From the NCBI RefSeq assembly GCF_001908205.1, contig NZ_LGHL01000041.1, positions 1 to 64,000 on the forward strand: 64,000 bases of DNA. The letters are read 5' to 3'. The stretch comes from Bradyrhizobium sp. NAS80.1. Its GTDB lineage: Bacteria > Pseudomonadota > Alphaproteobacteria > Rhizobiales > Xanthobacteraceae. Positions 7,577-17,907 of the stretch are shown one piece after another. The stretch's first letter is position 1. Each line of letters starts with the position of its first letter. The notes beneath the pieces are model-generated. The model saw only the letters and a program-made list of their open reading frames with translations, was not told the DNA's origin and did not search any database. A program made the translations under genes and the position numbers.

Positions 7577-9313
7577 CTATTTCTGCTCCAGCCGCCAGGC
7601 GCCGTCCCAATCGGCCGCCGGCGGATGGGCCTCGAACTGCGCGATGCGGTCGAGCAGCGTGCGCGAGGGACCGTCACCAGGGACAGCTTCGAGCGCGGCG
7701 TTGAATGCCGTGCGCGCCTCGTCGAAACGCTGTGCGCGATAAGCGGCGAGGCCTTCGGCATAGTGCGCGCGCAGGCTCTCCTGCGGGACGCTAAGCCCGT
7801 GCGCCTTGCTCATCACCTCGAAAATGGCTTGCGGCACGCTCTGGCCAACGACCGTCAGGCGATCGATCTCGCGCAGCTCGCAAGCCGAGCCGATCGCGTC
7901 GGCAGTTGCCTGTGAGATCAGGATGCGCGTGCCGTAGACCTTGTTGACGGTCTCCAAGCGCGAGGCAAGGTTCACGGCATCGCCCATTACCGTAAAGCTC
8001 ATCATCAGCTCGGAGCCAATGCTGCCGGTCAGGACCTCGCCGGTGGCGACGCCGATCCGCAAGTCGCACGGCGCCGGCATCGCGCGGATGCCCAACAGGT
8101 CCGGCAACTGCTTCTGTAGCGCGGGCACCTGGTCGGCCATGTCGATGGCGGCGAAGCAGGCGAGCAGCGCCGGCTCGTCCTCCTCGATGAAGGGCGGGCC
8201 CCAATAGGCCATGATGGCGTCGCCGATATATTTGTCGATGATGCCGCGATTGTTCCGGATCGGGCCGGACATCACCGTGAAATAGTGGTTCATCACCTTG
8301 ACGAGGCCGCGCGGGGTCATGCCCTCGCTCATCGAGGTGAAGCCGCTCATGTCGCAGAACATGATGGTCATCACCCGACGCTGGCCATCGATGGCGACCT
8401 CCGGCCGGTCGATCAGGCCCTGCACCACCTTCGGATCGATGTAGCGGCCAAAGGTCTCGCGGACGCGCTCGTTCTGCCGGAGCTGCTCGATCATGCGATT
8501 GAAGGCGGCGGCGAGCTCGCCGATCTCGTCCTTCGTCGAGACGGTAATGGTCTTGTCGAAGCGGCCCGCCTCGACCTCGCGGGTGCCGGCCAGCAAGAGG
8601 CGCACCGGGCGCGTGATGCCGCTGGAGACCAGGAGCGCGAAGGCGAATCCGACGACCGCTGCGAGGAGAGTGACGACGCCTGAAATGATGATCGCCTGAC
8701 TCTGATGGCTGACGACCTGCGAGGTACTGACGAAGACTTGCTTCAGCATGTCGGCGCGGATCATGTCGATCTTCTGGTTGAACGCGTCGCGCAGCGCGTC
8801 GAGGTGTTCCAGCGTGCCGCGAGCTTCCGGCATCTGCTTGGCCTCGACTTGCTTGAGAAGCCTGGCGTGGTCCTCATTCATGTCGCGGCGTATCTCGGTG
8901 ACGGCGGTCTCTAGGCGGGTCTCGATCCGCGCCAGGGCCGCATTGTCGGACGGCGTCCTGGGATCGTCGATGATGGCATTGATGAGCGTGCGCGCGCCCT
9001 CGGCCTCCTCTTCGATCTTGCGGTCAGCTTCCTGGAACTCGCGCAGGCGCGCCGCATAGGCCTCCTCGTCCGAGGACTCCTGCATCTTCATCATGACCAT
9101 CCGCCGAAGCGCCACCGATCGCTCCAGCGAGCGGATATTGGCGCGTGCCAGATGCCCGTAGGCCGGAATGTAACGGTTGGTCAGCTCATCAAGGAGGATG
9201 CCGACCTTGCTCGACATCACCATCGACAGGATCGAGGTGACCAGCATCAGGACGATCAATCCGAGGGCGATGCCGACGATCTTGCGCCTGATCGACTGGT
9301 TGAAAAGCGGCAT
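7577..9313 (-). CDS. Membrane-bound class III adenylate/guanylate cyclase with HAMP domain
   Basis: The product is about 578 residues. A transmembrane helix (about 12-32), a four-helix-bundle-like periplasmic sensor (to about 200), a second helix (about 207-230) and a HAMP domain (about 230-285) precede a class III cyclase domain (about 310-490). The catalytic aspartates are in FCDMSGF and KYIGDAIMAYWG; the Lys and the Asp of VMGDAVNLASRLE fit ATP, and the Asn/Arg of NLASRLE stabilise the transition state, so cAMP synthesis is likely. A TPR-like tail ends the protein. A TTG at 9334 is an alternative start; neither has a strong ribosome site. It is divergent from the lytic transglycosylase gene. 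Confidence 0.85.
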   Translation of the reverse strand: MPLFNQSIRRKIVGIALGLIVLMLVTSILSMVMSSKVGILLDELTNRYIPAYGHLARANIRSLERSVALRRMVMMKMQESSDEEAYAARLREFQEADRKIEEEAEGARTLINAIIDDPRTPSDNAALARIETRLETAVTEIRRDMNEDHARLLKQVEAKQMPEARGTLEHLDALRDAFNQKIDMIRADMLKQVFVSTSQVVSHQSQAIIISGVVTLLAAVVGFAFALLVSSGITRPVRLLLAGTREVEAGRFDKTITVSTKDEIGELAAAFNRMIEQLRQNERVRETFGRYIDPKVVQGLIDRPEVAIDGQRRVMTIMFCDMSGFTSMSEGMTPRGLVKVMNHYFTVMSGPIRNNRGIIDKYIGDAIMAYWGPPFIEEDEPALLACFAAIDMADQVPALQKQLPDLLGIRAMPAPCDLRIGVATGEVLTGSIGSELMMSFTVMGDAVNLASRLETVNKVYGTRILISQATADAIGSACELREIDRLTVVGQSVPQAIFEVMSKAHGLSVPQESLRAHYAEGLAAYRAQRFDEARTAFNAALEAVPGDGPSRTLLDRIAQFEAHPPAADWDGAWRLEQK

Positions 9314-9638
9314 AGGTACGGGCAAGGGGCTCAAGGGATGGCTCGAGGGAACTCAATACACCGGATTTGGCCGCGGGAACACGCGCAATCTGGCCGTTTG
9401 CGGCGGCCCGGATCGCACAACCGTCGCGCGAGCCGCATTCGTTAACACGGATTAAGGACGCTGCCTTTTCGGCCCTTTCGGAAGTTCCCGAGTTCTCATC
9501 CGTATTTTGCCGCATTGTTGCGGGAGCGTAGCCAATCCGAAGCGATGCCGTGTCATCATCCTCGGCGTCGTTTTTGATTCTCAAGCCGCATGTCGTTGCG
9601 GACTTTGGTTTGTAGTGGTTTCGCAGGGGGACCATGGA
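9314..9638. other. Divergent promoter region, cyclase / lytic transglycosylase
   Basis: This 325-base gap lies between two divergent genes and must hold both promoters. No clear operator, repeat or small gene was recognised; GGAAGTTCC near 9479-9487 is a short palindrome of unknown meaning. Confidence 0.4.
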
Positions 9639-11829
9639 ATGAACCAGTGCCTACGCTCGCTCGCGTGTGTCGTTGCCGTGGCCGCAATGGCCTTCCTTCC
9701 CACCGAGTTGGCAGCGAAGAGCAATCACAAATCGTCCGCGTCGAAGAAGACGCATGAAGCAAAGGCCAGCGGCAAGTCCGGCAAGCAGCGCCATGCCGCC
9801 GCCGGCAAGCATAGCAAGCACGCCGAGGCCAGGCGCAAGTCGAAGAAGCCGGACGACGAGTCCTCGGACAAGCCGGCGCCGCCGCCGCTCACCGGTGACC
9901 TCGCCGCGCTGAAGGACGCCATCGATCTCGCGCGCAAGGGCAAGACCGACGACGCGAGCGCAGCGCGCGACCGCATCGCCGATCCAGCCGGGCAGAAACT
10001 CGCCGACTGGTTCATGCTGCGTCACTCGGAGAGCACTGCGAACTTCAAGCGCTATGCCGCCTTCCTCGCGACCAATCCGGACTGGCCGAGCAGCGCGCTG
10101 CTGCGCCGGCGCGCCGAGGCACGGCTGTGGCAGGAAAAGAGCGACGCGGCCACCGTGCACAAGTTCACGATGGACCGGCCGACCAGCGCCAAGGGAAAGT
10201 TCGCGCTCGCGCGCGTCCTGCTCACTGAGGGAGAGGCCGACAGGGCCGCGCGGCTCGTACGTGAGGCCTGGCGCACCGACGAACTGTCTGAGCGCAGCGA
10301 GGAGGAGTCCTACGAGGCGTTCCGCGATCTCCTGACCGCCGACGACCATCGCGCCCGTATGGACAAGCGCCTCGGCGCCAAGGACTACGCCGCTGCGAGG
10401 CGCGCAGCCAAGCATCTCGGCGAGGACGCGCTCGCGATCATCAAGGCCTGCTCCGCGGTCACCGGCAAGGCCGACAAGGCCAAGGACTATCTCGAAGACG
10501 TGCCGGCCGAAGCACGCCGCGACCTCGGCTATGTCCTGTGCCGTGCACAGTGGCACCTCCAGAAGGACCGCATCGACGATGCGGCCGAGCTTATTTTGGC
10601 CGCCGCGCCCGACACCATGGCGGTCCAGGACACCGACGCCTGGTGGCGCGAGCGGCGCCTGCTCGCGCGAAAACTGCTCGACCAGGGCAAGTTCAAGATC
10701 GCTTATGACGTGGTGCGGAGCGCAGCCGTGCCAGCAATGGAGGTCTATCGCATCGACTATCACTTCATGTGCGGCTGGATCGCGCTGCGCTATCTCGACG
10801 ATCCCAGGACGGCGATGGTCCACTTCGCCGCAATCGACGAGGGTTCGGTCAATCCGATCGCGCTGTCGCGGGCGCATTACTGGCGCGGCCGCGCCGCCGA
10901 GGCCATGGGAGCAACCGCCGACGCACGCATGAGCTACCAGGCCGCATCGCGCTATCCGACCGCCTATTACGGCCAGTTGGGCCGCGCCAAACTCGGGCTC
11001 GACCGGATCGAGCTGCACCCGCCCTCGCCTGTTCTGGCCGCGGCCGATACCCCGGACGATCGTGTGCGTGCCGCCGACATGCTCTACGGTATCGGCGAGC
11101 GCGACGTGGTGTTCTACTACGCCGAGGATTTCGCCAAGGAGAGCACCGACGTCTCAGCGCTCGAAGCGCTCGCCGAGCTCGCCGGCCGGCGCAACGATGC
11201 GCGCGTGATGCTGGAGGTCGGCAAGTCGGCTCTGGCGCGCGGGCTAGCGCTCGACCAGTACGCCTTCCCGACCATCGGCATCCCCGAGCACAAGCAGGTC
11301 GCCCCCCCCGATCGAGACCAGTGTGATCTACTCGGTGGCGCGCACCGAGAGCTCGTTCGACCAGCGCGACAAGTCGTCTGCCAATGCAGTCGGGCTGATG
11401 CAGGTGACGCCGGAAGCCGGCCGCGACACCGCAAAGCGCTTCGGCCTGACCTACGACTGGGACAGGATGGTCTCCGACCCCGTCTACAACACGCAGATGG
11501 GCGCCGCCGAACTCAGCGCGCTGCTGTCGGAATATCGCGGCAACCAGATCATGACCTTCGCCGGCTACAATGCCGGCCGTGGCCGGGTGCGCGAATGGGT
11601 GCAAGCGCGTGGCGACCCCAGGGATCCCAATGTCGATCCGGTCGACTGGGTCGAGCGCATCCCGCTGTCGGAGACGCGCAACTACGTCCAGCGCGTGATG
11701 GAGAACGTGCTGGTCTACCGCGCACGGTTCGAGAGCAGCAGCGTGGTCACCGCGAAATCGGAGCAGCGCGTTACGACGCAGGAAGTGAGTACGGCACCAA
11801 CGGTATCAGCCGCAGCCCCCTCGCCCTAG
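9639..11829 (+). CDS. slt: Soluble lytic murein transglycosylase, frameshifted as read
   Basis: The protein cleaves peptidoglycan glycan strands in the periplasm. A signal peptide is followed by a very Lys/Ala-rich linker (about 25-85), a long alpha-helical superhelical region and a C-terminal SLT domain with the catalytic Glu in ARTESSF (about residue 570), GLMQVTP and YNAGRGRVREW. The frame breaks inside a run of eight C (11302-11309); with seven C the protein is continuous at 729 residues. The break separates the catalytic domain, so if real the enzyme would be dead; an assembly error is more likely. The ATG at 9639 follows GCAGGGGG and starts the signal peptide. Confidence 0.85.
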
Positions 11830-11913
11830 TCGCGCGACCGCCGGGGCTGGACGCGGCGCGAGGCTGGACGCGGTGACTGCGGCCGACGGCTCTGCGCGGC
11901 CTGCATCGTTCAG

Positions 11914-12231
11914 CTAGCCGTCACCTCCTTCCGTGGTCAGAAGGTTGTGCGCGCGCAGATACGCCTCGGTCAGTGAGCGCGAGAGCACGCCCATCTGCAT
12001 CATCCAGCTCCAGCTCGAAATAGCCGCGAGCACCGTGATCGCCTCGAGCGAGCTATGGTGGGGCCGGAGCATTTCCATGGCCGTCTCCTGATATCGACGG
12101 TAGCAGTCATAGTCGCAGTATCGCTGTTGCGTGGACACACGCCGGAGGTAACTCGCGCCCAGCGGCCGGGCGCAGGCGCTACAGGTGACGCCGTGGCGAG
12201 GTCGCTCCTAATTGACGAGCATGAATCTCAA
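11914..12231 (-). pseudogene. Interrupted CxxC...CxxxC small zinc-finger-like protein
   Basis: Reading from a TTG at 12231 gives RFMLVN, then a TAG stop, then TCSACARPLGASYLR and YCDYDCY. This aligns residue for residue with the neighbouring intact gene (MRFILVNGR...CLWC...SYLR...YCDHECY), with the stop in place of the Gly. The four cysteines (CxxC-X18-CxxxC) suggest a small zinc-binding knuckle. A downstream GTG (12138) would lose the first CxxC pair. An AGGGAAGG site precedes the TTG. Either the copy is decayed, or the stop is a sequence error. The C-terminal half is longer than in the intact paralogue. Confidence 0.55.
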
Positions 12232-12289
12232 CGTAGTGTCCTTCCCTGCCGAAAGTCGCATCCGTCGATCATCTCGACCGCCTGTCTGT

Positions 12290-12478
12290 TCAAGACGCTG
12301 CTCGCGCGCGCCCCCCGATCAACGACACTGCTTCGTGATGGAGCGCGTAGCATTCGTGGTCGCAGTAGGGCAGCAGCGTGCTCACGTCGCGCAGATAGCT
12401 TCCGCTGATCTCCTCGCAGCACCATAGACAGAACGTCTTGCGGAAAGGGGTTCTGCCGTTCACCAGTATGAACCTCAT
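12290..12478 (-). CDS. Small CxxC...CxxxC zinc-finger-like protein
   Basis: The product is 62 residues with the motif CLWC-X18-CDHEC, a likely single zinc knuckle, and a basic N-terminus (NGRTPFRK). It overlaps the stop of the upstream secreted-protein gene by 3 bases (ATGA), so it is translationally coupled. Small proteins of this pattern recur in Bradyrhizobium, often in pairs; the function is unknown and could be nucleic-acid or protein binding. It is the intact paralogue of the interrupted gene just downstream and a distant relative of that at 12925. Confidence 0.65.
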   Translation of the reverse strand: MRFILVNGRTPFRKTFCLWCCEEISGSYLRDVSTLLPYCDHECYALHHEAVSLIGGRARAAS

Positions 12479-12870
12479 GTCGCACCTCCCAGCGCGAAGC
12501 AGTAGACCGTGTCGACCGGAGAGACGGACGGCGGCGGCGCGCAAAGATGGTTGCGGCCGTCAGGATTGTCTCTGTTTCGCTCTACCTTCTGGGACGGGAT
12601 CAGGATGTACTTCCCGTCCTCCCGGCGCCGTGCGTAGATCTTGCCGTCGACGTAGCGTATCTCGGTCGGGTAGCAATCCGCGTTGTTGCAGCAGCTCAGC
12701 ACCGGGTTGTCGGGCATGTGCCAGGTCGAATAGAACTTCTCGTGCAGGAGCTGATCCTGCGGCGGATGGTGACGATGTGCGCCATCCTGCCCAACCTCCT
12801 CGGCCTCCACCCCTGTCATCAGGGGAAGCGGCAGCGTCATCGCCAAGAGGAGCTTGCAAGCACGGTTCAC
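12475..12870 (-). CDS. Secreted Cys/His-containing hypothetical protein
   Basis: The product is 131 residues. A signal peptide ends near GVEAEE. A His-rich segment (HRHHPPQDQLLHEKFYSTW) precedes the cysteine cluster SCCNNADCYPTEI, and two more cysteines lie near the C-terminus. The pattern recurs in Bradyrhizobium secreted proteins without assigned function; metal binding or disulfide structure is inferred. The GTG start at 12870 is supported by AGGAGG 8 bases upstream. It overlaps the downstream zinc-finger-like gene, forming a small operon. Confidence 0.65.
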   Translation of the reverse strand: MNRACKLLLAMTLPLPLMTGVEAEEVGQDGAHRHHPPQDQLLHEKFYSTWHMPDNPVLSCCNNADCYPTEIRYVDGKIYARRREDGKYILIPSQKVERNRDNPDGRNHLCAPPPSVSPVDTVYCFALGGAT

Positions 12871-12924
12871 AACGCAACCTCCTGATTCCGAATTATCGAA
12901 CGAAGCGGACCCCGCGGCTGGTCC

Positions 12925-13125
12925 TCACGCCGCCTGGAATCGGAACAGCCACCGACGGTCGCGTTCGCGGCGCGTCCTAAAGCGATCGAGGCATTTCCTC
13001 GAGCAGAGCGGAGTTCGCCAGGAATAGTATCGGATCAGGCCAAACTTCCTGCTACAGACGGCGCAGCCTTTTGCGGCAGAACGGCGCTCGGAGTGTTCAG
13101 GGCTATCGCACATCATCCTCTCCAC
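12925..13125 (-). CDS. Small basic CxxC...CxxxC protein
   Basis: The product is 66 residues containing CAVC-X16-CSRKC in a strongly basic context (RTRRERDRRWLFRF), resembling the cysteine knuckle of the two genes downstream. The GTG start at 13125 has AGAGG at suitable spacing; ATG codons at 13116 and 13113 are alternatives with poorer spacing. It lies about 55 bases upstream of the secreted Cys/His protein on the same strand and may head the cluster. Function unknown; nucleic-acid binding is plausible from its charge. Confidence 0.5.
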   Translation of the reverse strand: MERMMCDSPEHSERRSAAKGCAVCSRKFGLIRYYSWRTPLCSRKCLDRFRTRRERDRRWLFRFQAA

Positions 13126-13581
13126 TTGGCCTCTTATGGGTCCCGGCTTCCCTCGTGCGCTAATGCACGGTCACCACGTTCGTCACGGAAAATGCGGCTT
13201 CCCAATCGTTCCCTGCCAAGTCATCCGGCAAGTCAGGGCGGCGGACACAGAGCTTGACTTTGGGTGCAACACGCCGAGCTTCTCGGCAATTTATGCTCCG
13301 CAATCGCCTCCTCTCGATTGGCCGCAAGACTAGGCCGCCCGCAACGGATCGCTCAACTGTACGGAGGTAAATTCCCGCTAGAACTAGGGTTGCGCGAGCT
13401 ATACGTTGGTTTGTGCCGTAGTGTTGCTGTCGTCGCCGAACCTGCGCAACGAGATGGCGTAAGGCTAACAAGCTGCACGGCAACCGCGAGTTTCGAGCGT
13501 CCGACTTTGGTCGCAAGCAATTGCCCCTGTTGTTGCAAAGTGCTCTACTTGCTACGACTCCAGCGCGCCGGGACGCCTGCG
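13126..13581. other. Intergenic stretch upstream of the PAS histidine kinase
   Basis: The gap is 456 bases. A plus-strand frame continuous with the kinase is open from 13264, but its translation has no domain, low similarity to coding sequence and no ribosome site. I treat the region as non-coding promoter DNA; no operator was recognised. Confidence 0.4.
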
Positions 13582-15606
13582 ATGATGCTTGGCCAGATCG
13601 CAAAGTTCGGGAATTCGGCCGCACAATTCCTCCTCGGCGGCCTTGCGGCGCTTCGGTCATCCGGCAACGGAGAGAAGGATAAGCCCGCGGTCGGAGGCGA
13701 CTCGCGGCAGAACATCGAGTTGCGCGACGCCGTGAAGCAATGGCGCGAAGTGTTCGAGCACAATCCGGTCATGTACTTCATGGTCGATCCGGCTGGAACC
13801 GTGCTCAATGTGAATACGTTTGGCGCCGCACAACTGGGCTACACAGCGGCGGAGCTGACCGGCCAATCCGTGCTGAACGTTTTCTTCGAAGAGGACCACG
13901 ACACGGTCCGGCGCTGCGTCGCGTTGTGCCTGGATACCCTGGACCAGTCGCACACCTGGGAGATTCGCAAGATCCGGAAGGACGGCTCGGTCCTCTGGGT
14001 CCGCGAAAACGCCAAGGCCATGCTGCGCGGCGACGGCACGCCGATCCTGCTGGTCGCTTGCGAAAACATCACCGAGCGCAAGGAGGCGGAGAATGCGCTG
14101 CGGCAGAGCGAGGCGAACCTGGCCGAGGCGCAGGAGTTGAGCCACACCGGCAGCTTCGTCTGGAGAGTAGCCACCGGCGAGATCATCTGGTCGAAGGAGA
14201 GTTTTCGCATCTTCCAATTCGACGAGTTGACGAAGCCCTCGATCCAGCTCTTGCTCGAGCGCATTCACCCAGGGGATCGCGCAGCCGCCCAACAAAAGGT
14301 CTTTCGGGCAGCCCACGATGGCAAGGATTTCGAAAATGAGTACCGGCTGCTGCTGCCTGACGGCTCGACGAAACACCTCCATTGGGTGGCTCGGGCGACG
14401 AGGGACGCGAACGGATCCATCGAGTATGTAGGGTCGACGGCGGATATCACGGCGGCCAAGGAGGCTGAACGAAAGCTGCGTGAGAGCGAGCAGCGCTTCC
14501 GTGATTATGCCGAAACCGCATCTGATTGGTTCTGGGAGACCGGACCGGACCACCGGATCACCCTCATCGCAGAACATCCCGACACTGCTGGAACAATTCC
14601 ATCCGGCGTGATCGGCATGACTCGATGGGATATCGCGCCTGAGGTCGAGCTCGAACCGAAAAAATGGCAACAGCATCGGGCCACACTCGACGCTCACCTC
14701 TCCTTTCGCGACCTGGTCTACCGCACCAAAGACAACAACGGGTGTCCGATCTACGTCCGCACCAGCGGCAAGCCGTTCTTCGACGCCACCGGCGATTTCC
14801 TCGGTTATCGCGGCGTCTGCAGCGACGTGACTGCGGCGATCCGCGCCGAACAGGCCGAAGAGGCGCTGCGCAAGGCGCAGGCCGAGCTCACCCATGTCAC
14901 GCGCGTCACGACGCTCGGCGAACTCACCGCCTCGATTGCCCATGAAATCACCCAACCGCTCGCCGCCGTGATCTCCAATGCGGACGCCTGCATTGGCTGG
15001 CTCGACCGCGAACCTGCCGATCTGAAGGCCGCGCGGCGTTCCGCGGAATGGATTATCGAGGACGCCAATCGGGCCACCGAGGTGATCCGCCGTATCAGGG
15101 CGCTTGCGAAGAAGACCGAGATCGAGGTGGGTCCACTCGACATCAATCAGGTCGTCAGGGAGGCAATGGCCCTCGTTCGGCGCGAACTCGCCACCCATGC
15201 CGTGTCGGCCAGAATGGAGTTGGCGCCCGACCTGCCAAGAATTTGCGGCGACCGGATCCAGCTCCAGCAGGTGCTGATCAACCTGGTCATGAACGGGATC
15301 GAAGCCATGCAGGCCAATGTCGACCGGCCGCGCGAGCTGGCGATCCGCTCCAGCCGGGCGGACGAGGACGGCGACGCCCGCCTGCTCCTCACCGTGACGG
15401 ATCGCGGTGTCGGCCTTGGCAAGGACGTGGCGGACCACATCTTCACACCCTTCTTCACCACGAAATCGGGCGGCCTGGGGATGGGACTCTCGATCTGCCG
15501 ATCGATCATCGAGGCACACGCGGGCCGGCTTTCGGCCTTTCCCAATCACGGAGGCGGTGCAACATTCCAGATCGCCCTGCCCTTGCCGGACAAGGACACG
15601 CCGTGA
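13582..15606 (+). CDS. Soluble sensor histidine kinase with three PAS domains
   Basis: The product is 674 residues. Three PAS/PAC modules (about 50-170, 175-295, 305-430) are followed by a HisKA domain with the phospho-accepting His in [13 protein letters not shown], and a HATPase domain with [10 protein letters not shown] (N box), DRGVGLG (G1), [14 protein letters not shown] (F/G2). No membrane segment is seen, so it senses a cytoplasmic signal, possibly redox or a ligand bound by a PAS domain. The start is the first of two adjacent ATGs; evidence for it is weak. The GTG of the response regulator overlaps its stop (GTGA), so the pair is co-translated. Confidence 0.85.
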   Translation: MMLGQIAKFGNSAAQFLLGGLAALRSSGNGEKDKPAVGGDSRQNIELRDAVKQWREVFEHNPVMYFMVDPAGTVLNVNTFGAAQLGYTAAELTGQSVLNVFFEEDHDTVRRCVALCLDTLDQSHTWEIRKIRKDGSVLWVRENAKAMLRGDGTPILLVACENITERKEAENALRQSEANLAEAQELSHTGSFVWRVATGEIIWSKESFRIFQFDELTKPSIQLLLERIHPGDRAAAQQKVFRAAHDGKDFENEYRLLLPDGSTKHLHWVARATRDANGSIEYVGSTADITAAKEAERKLRESEQRFRDYAETASDWFWETGPDHRITLIAEHPDTAGTIPSGVIGMTRWDIAPEVELEPKKWQQHRATLDAHLSFRDLVYRTKDNNGCPIYVRTSGKPFFDATGDFLGYRGVCSDVTAAIRAEQAEEALRKAQAELTHVTRVTTLGELTASIAHEITQPLAAVISNADACIGWLDREPADLKAARRSAEWIIEDANRATEVIRRIRALAKKTEIEVGPLDINQVVREAMALVRRELATHAVSARMELAPDLPRICGDRIQLQQVLINLVMNGIEAMQANVDRPRELAIRSSRADEDGDARLLLTVTDRGVGLGKDVADHIFTPFFTTKSGGLGMGLSICRSIIEAHAGRLSAFPNHGGGATFQIALPLPDKDTP

Positions 15607-16268
15607 CCGACCACGCCAAGCCGACGCGGGCGAGCGCCGATGATCCGATCGTCCGGATCGTCGATGACGATCCGTCGATGCGGCGCGCGCTGACCAATCT
15701 CTTCCAATCGGTCGGCCTCGGGGTTGAGGCCTTCGGCTCGGCGGCAGAGGTCATGGACGCCAAACCGCCGGCGGTCCCCAGCTGCCTCGTGCTCGACATT
15801 CGCCTGCCGGGCTCGAGCGGCCTCGACCTCCAGGCGGACCTCGCCAAGGCCAACATTCACACGCCCATCATCTTCATCACCGGTCATGGCGACATTCCCA
15901 TGACCGTCAGGGCCATGAAGAGCGGCGCCGTCGATTTTCTGACCAAGCCGGTGCGCGACCAGGACATGCTGGATGCGGTGCGGGCGGCGATCGAACGGGA
16001 TCGCAAGCGGCGCGATGAGGAGAAGTCGATCTCGAGTGTGCGGTCCCGCTTCGAGAGCCTGAGTGCGCGCCAGCGTGACATCCTCAGCTTGGTCGCGTCC
16101 GGCCTGATGAACAAGCAGGTCGCGGCCGAGCTTGGATTGGCCGAGATCACCGTCAAGATCTATCGCGGGCAGATCATGCGGAAAATGGGTGCAAAGTCAC
16201 TGGCCGATCTCGTCAGAATGACCGAGGCGCTCGGAATCCCACGCACAAAGGGACACCTGCAAACCTAA
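15603..16268 (+). CDS. FixJ/NarL-type two-component response regulator
   Basis: The product is 221 residues. The receiver domain has the acidic pair VDDD, the phospho-acceptor Asp in LVLDIRLPG, the switch Thr in FITGHGD and the Lys in FLTKPV. A LuxR-type helix-turn-helix follows ([35 protein letters not shown]). It starts with GTG overlapping the kinase stop, making the kinase its obvious partner. The layout matches the many FixLJ-like pairs of Bradyrhizobium. Target genes are unknown; the lone receiver gene just downstream may be one or may compete for phosphate. Confidence 0.85.
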   Translation: MTDHAKPTRASADDPIVRIVDDDPSMRRALTNLFQSVGLGVEAFGSAAEVMDAKPPAVPSCLVLDIRLPGSSGLDLQADLAKANIHTPIIFITGHGDIPMTVRAMKSGAVDFLTKPVRDQDMLDAVRAAIERDRKRRDEEKSISSVRSRFESLSARQRDILSLVASGLMNKQVAAELGLAEITVKIYRGQIMRKMGAKSLADLVRMTEALGIPRTKGHLQT

Positions 16269-16352
16269 GTATGCTTTCCAATCTCGCTCCGGAGGCCCAC
16301 TTTCCGGTGGGCTGCGTCGCGGCCAGCGGCTCCCCGACCAGGAGCGATCATA

Positions 16353-16739
16353 TTGTCAGTGTCTTCGACTGTTTCAGTCATTGATGACGATCCGTCCGTT
16401 CGCCTTGCGACGAACAACCTCCTGACGTCGCGGGGATACACAGTCTACACCTTTGGCTCCGCTCACGAATTTCTCCAATCGGCCGAATTGAGCGCCACCT
16501 CCTGTGTGATCACGGACGTGCAGATGGCGGTCATGAGCGGCATTGATCTGTTGATGCATATGCGCGACCTCGGGCACCTCACGCCCTTCATCTTCATGAC
16601 GGCTTTTCCCGACGACGCCGTGCGCGACCGCGCGCTGAAGGCTGGTGCCATCTGCTTTCTCGCGAAGCCGTTCTCCACGCGGGTTCTGATTCAATGCCTG
16701 GAGACGGCGCTGTCGGGGCCAGGTGACGCCACGGTGTGA
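16353..16739 (+). CDS. Single-domain response regulator (lone receiver)
   Basis: The product is 128 residues, a receiver domain alone: VIDDDPS, Asp in VITDVQMAVMSG, Thr in FMTAFPD and Lys in FLAKPF. There is no output domain, so it probably acts as a phosphate sink, relay or protein-protein regulator. The start is TTG at 16353, supported by AGGAG 8 bases upstream. It lies 84 bases after the FixJ-like regulator on the same strand and probably belongs to the same signalling unit. A short GCCCAC/GTGGGC hairpin lies in the gap. Confidence 0.8.
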   Translation: MSVSSTVSVIDDDPSVRLATNNLLTSRGYTVYTFGSAHEFLQSAELSATSCVITDVQMAVMSGIDLLMHMRDLGHLTPFIFMTAFPDDAVRDRALKAGAICFLAKPFSTRVLIQCLETALSGPGDATV

Positions 16740-16808
16740 TGCGGTCGCGCCGAGCCCTGCGGCTTCTCACGATCAGGACGCCCCGCGTTGCGGCTGCGGC
16801 AACGTGCT

Positions 16809-17780
16809 TTAATCCACCTTGATGTTCGCGGCCTTGATGATCGGCCACCACTTTGCGATCTCGGCCTTCTGGCGGGCGCCGAGGGCCTCGGGGGTGAGCT
16901 GGTCCTTCGGCGTCATCTCCAGGCCCTGGCCTTCGAGCTGCTTCTTCACCGCGGGATCGTTCAGCGCTTCCACCACCGCTGCATTGAGCTTGGTGACGAT
17001 CTCCTTCGGGGTGCCCTTCGGCACCCACAGGCCCGACCACAGCGTCATGTTGAAGCCTTTCAGCCCCGCCTCCTCCGCGGGCGGAATGTCCGGCGCCGAT
17101 GACAGGCGCTTGCCGTCGGTAATGGCATAGGCGCGGATGGTGCCGGCGCGAACCTGGTTGATGGAGTTGGAGGTCTGGTCGATGATGACGTCGATCTGGC
17201 CGGCGATGAGATCGTTGAGCGCCGGGGCTGTGCCGCGATACGGCACGTATTGCAGCTTGACGCCGCTGACGCTCTCGAAATAAACGCCCGCGATATGGCT
17301 GCCGGACCCCGCGCCAGCAGTACCGGCGGTCGGCGGCGATGGCCGCGACTTCAGCCATTCAACGAGCTCTTTCAGCGACGTCGCGGGGACAGCATTCTTG
17401 CTGACGACGATCATCGGGTTGCTCGGCAGCAGCACCACGGGCTCGAGATCGGCGACGAGGTCGTATTTGAGCTTGTAGACGGCGCCATTGGCGACGTGGG
17501 TGCCGAGATGGCCGAAGGAGATGGTGTAGCCGTCCGGCGGCGATTGCACGGCGCGCCCGACGCCGATCGAGCCGCCTGCGCCGGTGACGTTCTCGATCAC
17601 AAGGGGCTGCCCGAGCGACACCCGCATCCGCTCGGCGAGCACGCGCGCCATTGCATCGGACGGACCGCCGGCCGCGAACGGCACGATGATGGTGATGGGA
17701 TGTGAGGGATAGTCGTCGGCGCGCGCGGCGCCAGCAACAGCGAGAATACCGATCAGCCCGGCCCAGATGGCCTTCTTCAT
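16809..17780 (-). CDS. Bug-type periplasmic solute-binding protein (TctC family)
   Basis: The product is 323 residues with a clear signal peptide (cleavage near ARA-DD) and the Bug hallmarks YPSHPITIIVPFAAGGPSD at the N-terminus and a central GxGSxxH motif. These proteins bind carboxylated small molecules and normally feed a TctAB tripartite transporter, but no tctA or tctB is nearby, as is common for orphan Bug genes. It lies downstream of the threonine synthase gene on the same strand, 127 bases away. Ligand unknown. Confidence 0.85.
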   Translation of the reverse strand: MKKAIWAGLIGILAVAGAARADDYPSHPITIIVPFAAGGPSDAMARVLAERMRVSLGQPLVIENVTGAGGSIGVGRAVQSPPDGYTISFGHLGTHVANGAVYKLKYDLVADLEPVVLLPSNPMIVVSKNAVPATSLKELVEWLKSRPSPPTAGTAGAGSGSHIAGVYFESVSGVKLQYVPYRGTAPALNDLIAGQIDVIIDQTSNSINQVRAGTIRAYAITDGKRLSSAPDIPPAEEAGLKGFNMTLWSGLWVPKGTPKEIVTKLNAAVVEALNDPAVKKQLEGQGLEMTPKDQLTPEALGARQKAEIAKWWPIIKAANIKVD

Positions 17781-17907
17781 TGTCTTCTCCCCAGCGATAT
17801 CATTGTTCTTTTTTGTCTCTTCCCGCGTACGGGAAGAGGGGTCGTTCGTGAAGAGGCGAAATGACGCGCCGAAGCGCGATTATCGCGCTCCGGCCCATCG
17901 GCTTTGC

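Noticed and set aside
12310..12315. C6 run in the small zinc-finger-like gene as a fifth homopolymer error
   Set aside because: Removing one base would extend the protein to the TAG at 12217-12219, but the present C-terminus (GGRARAAS) looks like the usual end of this family, so the run is probably right.
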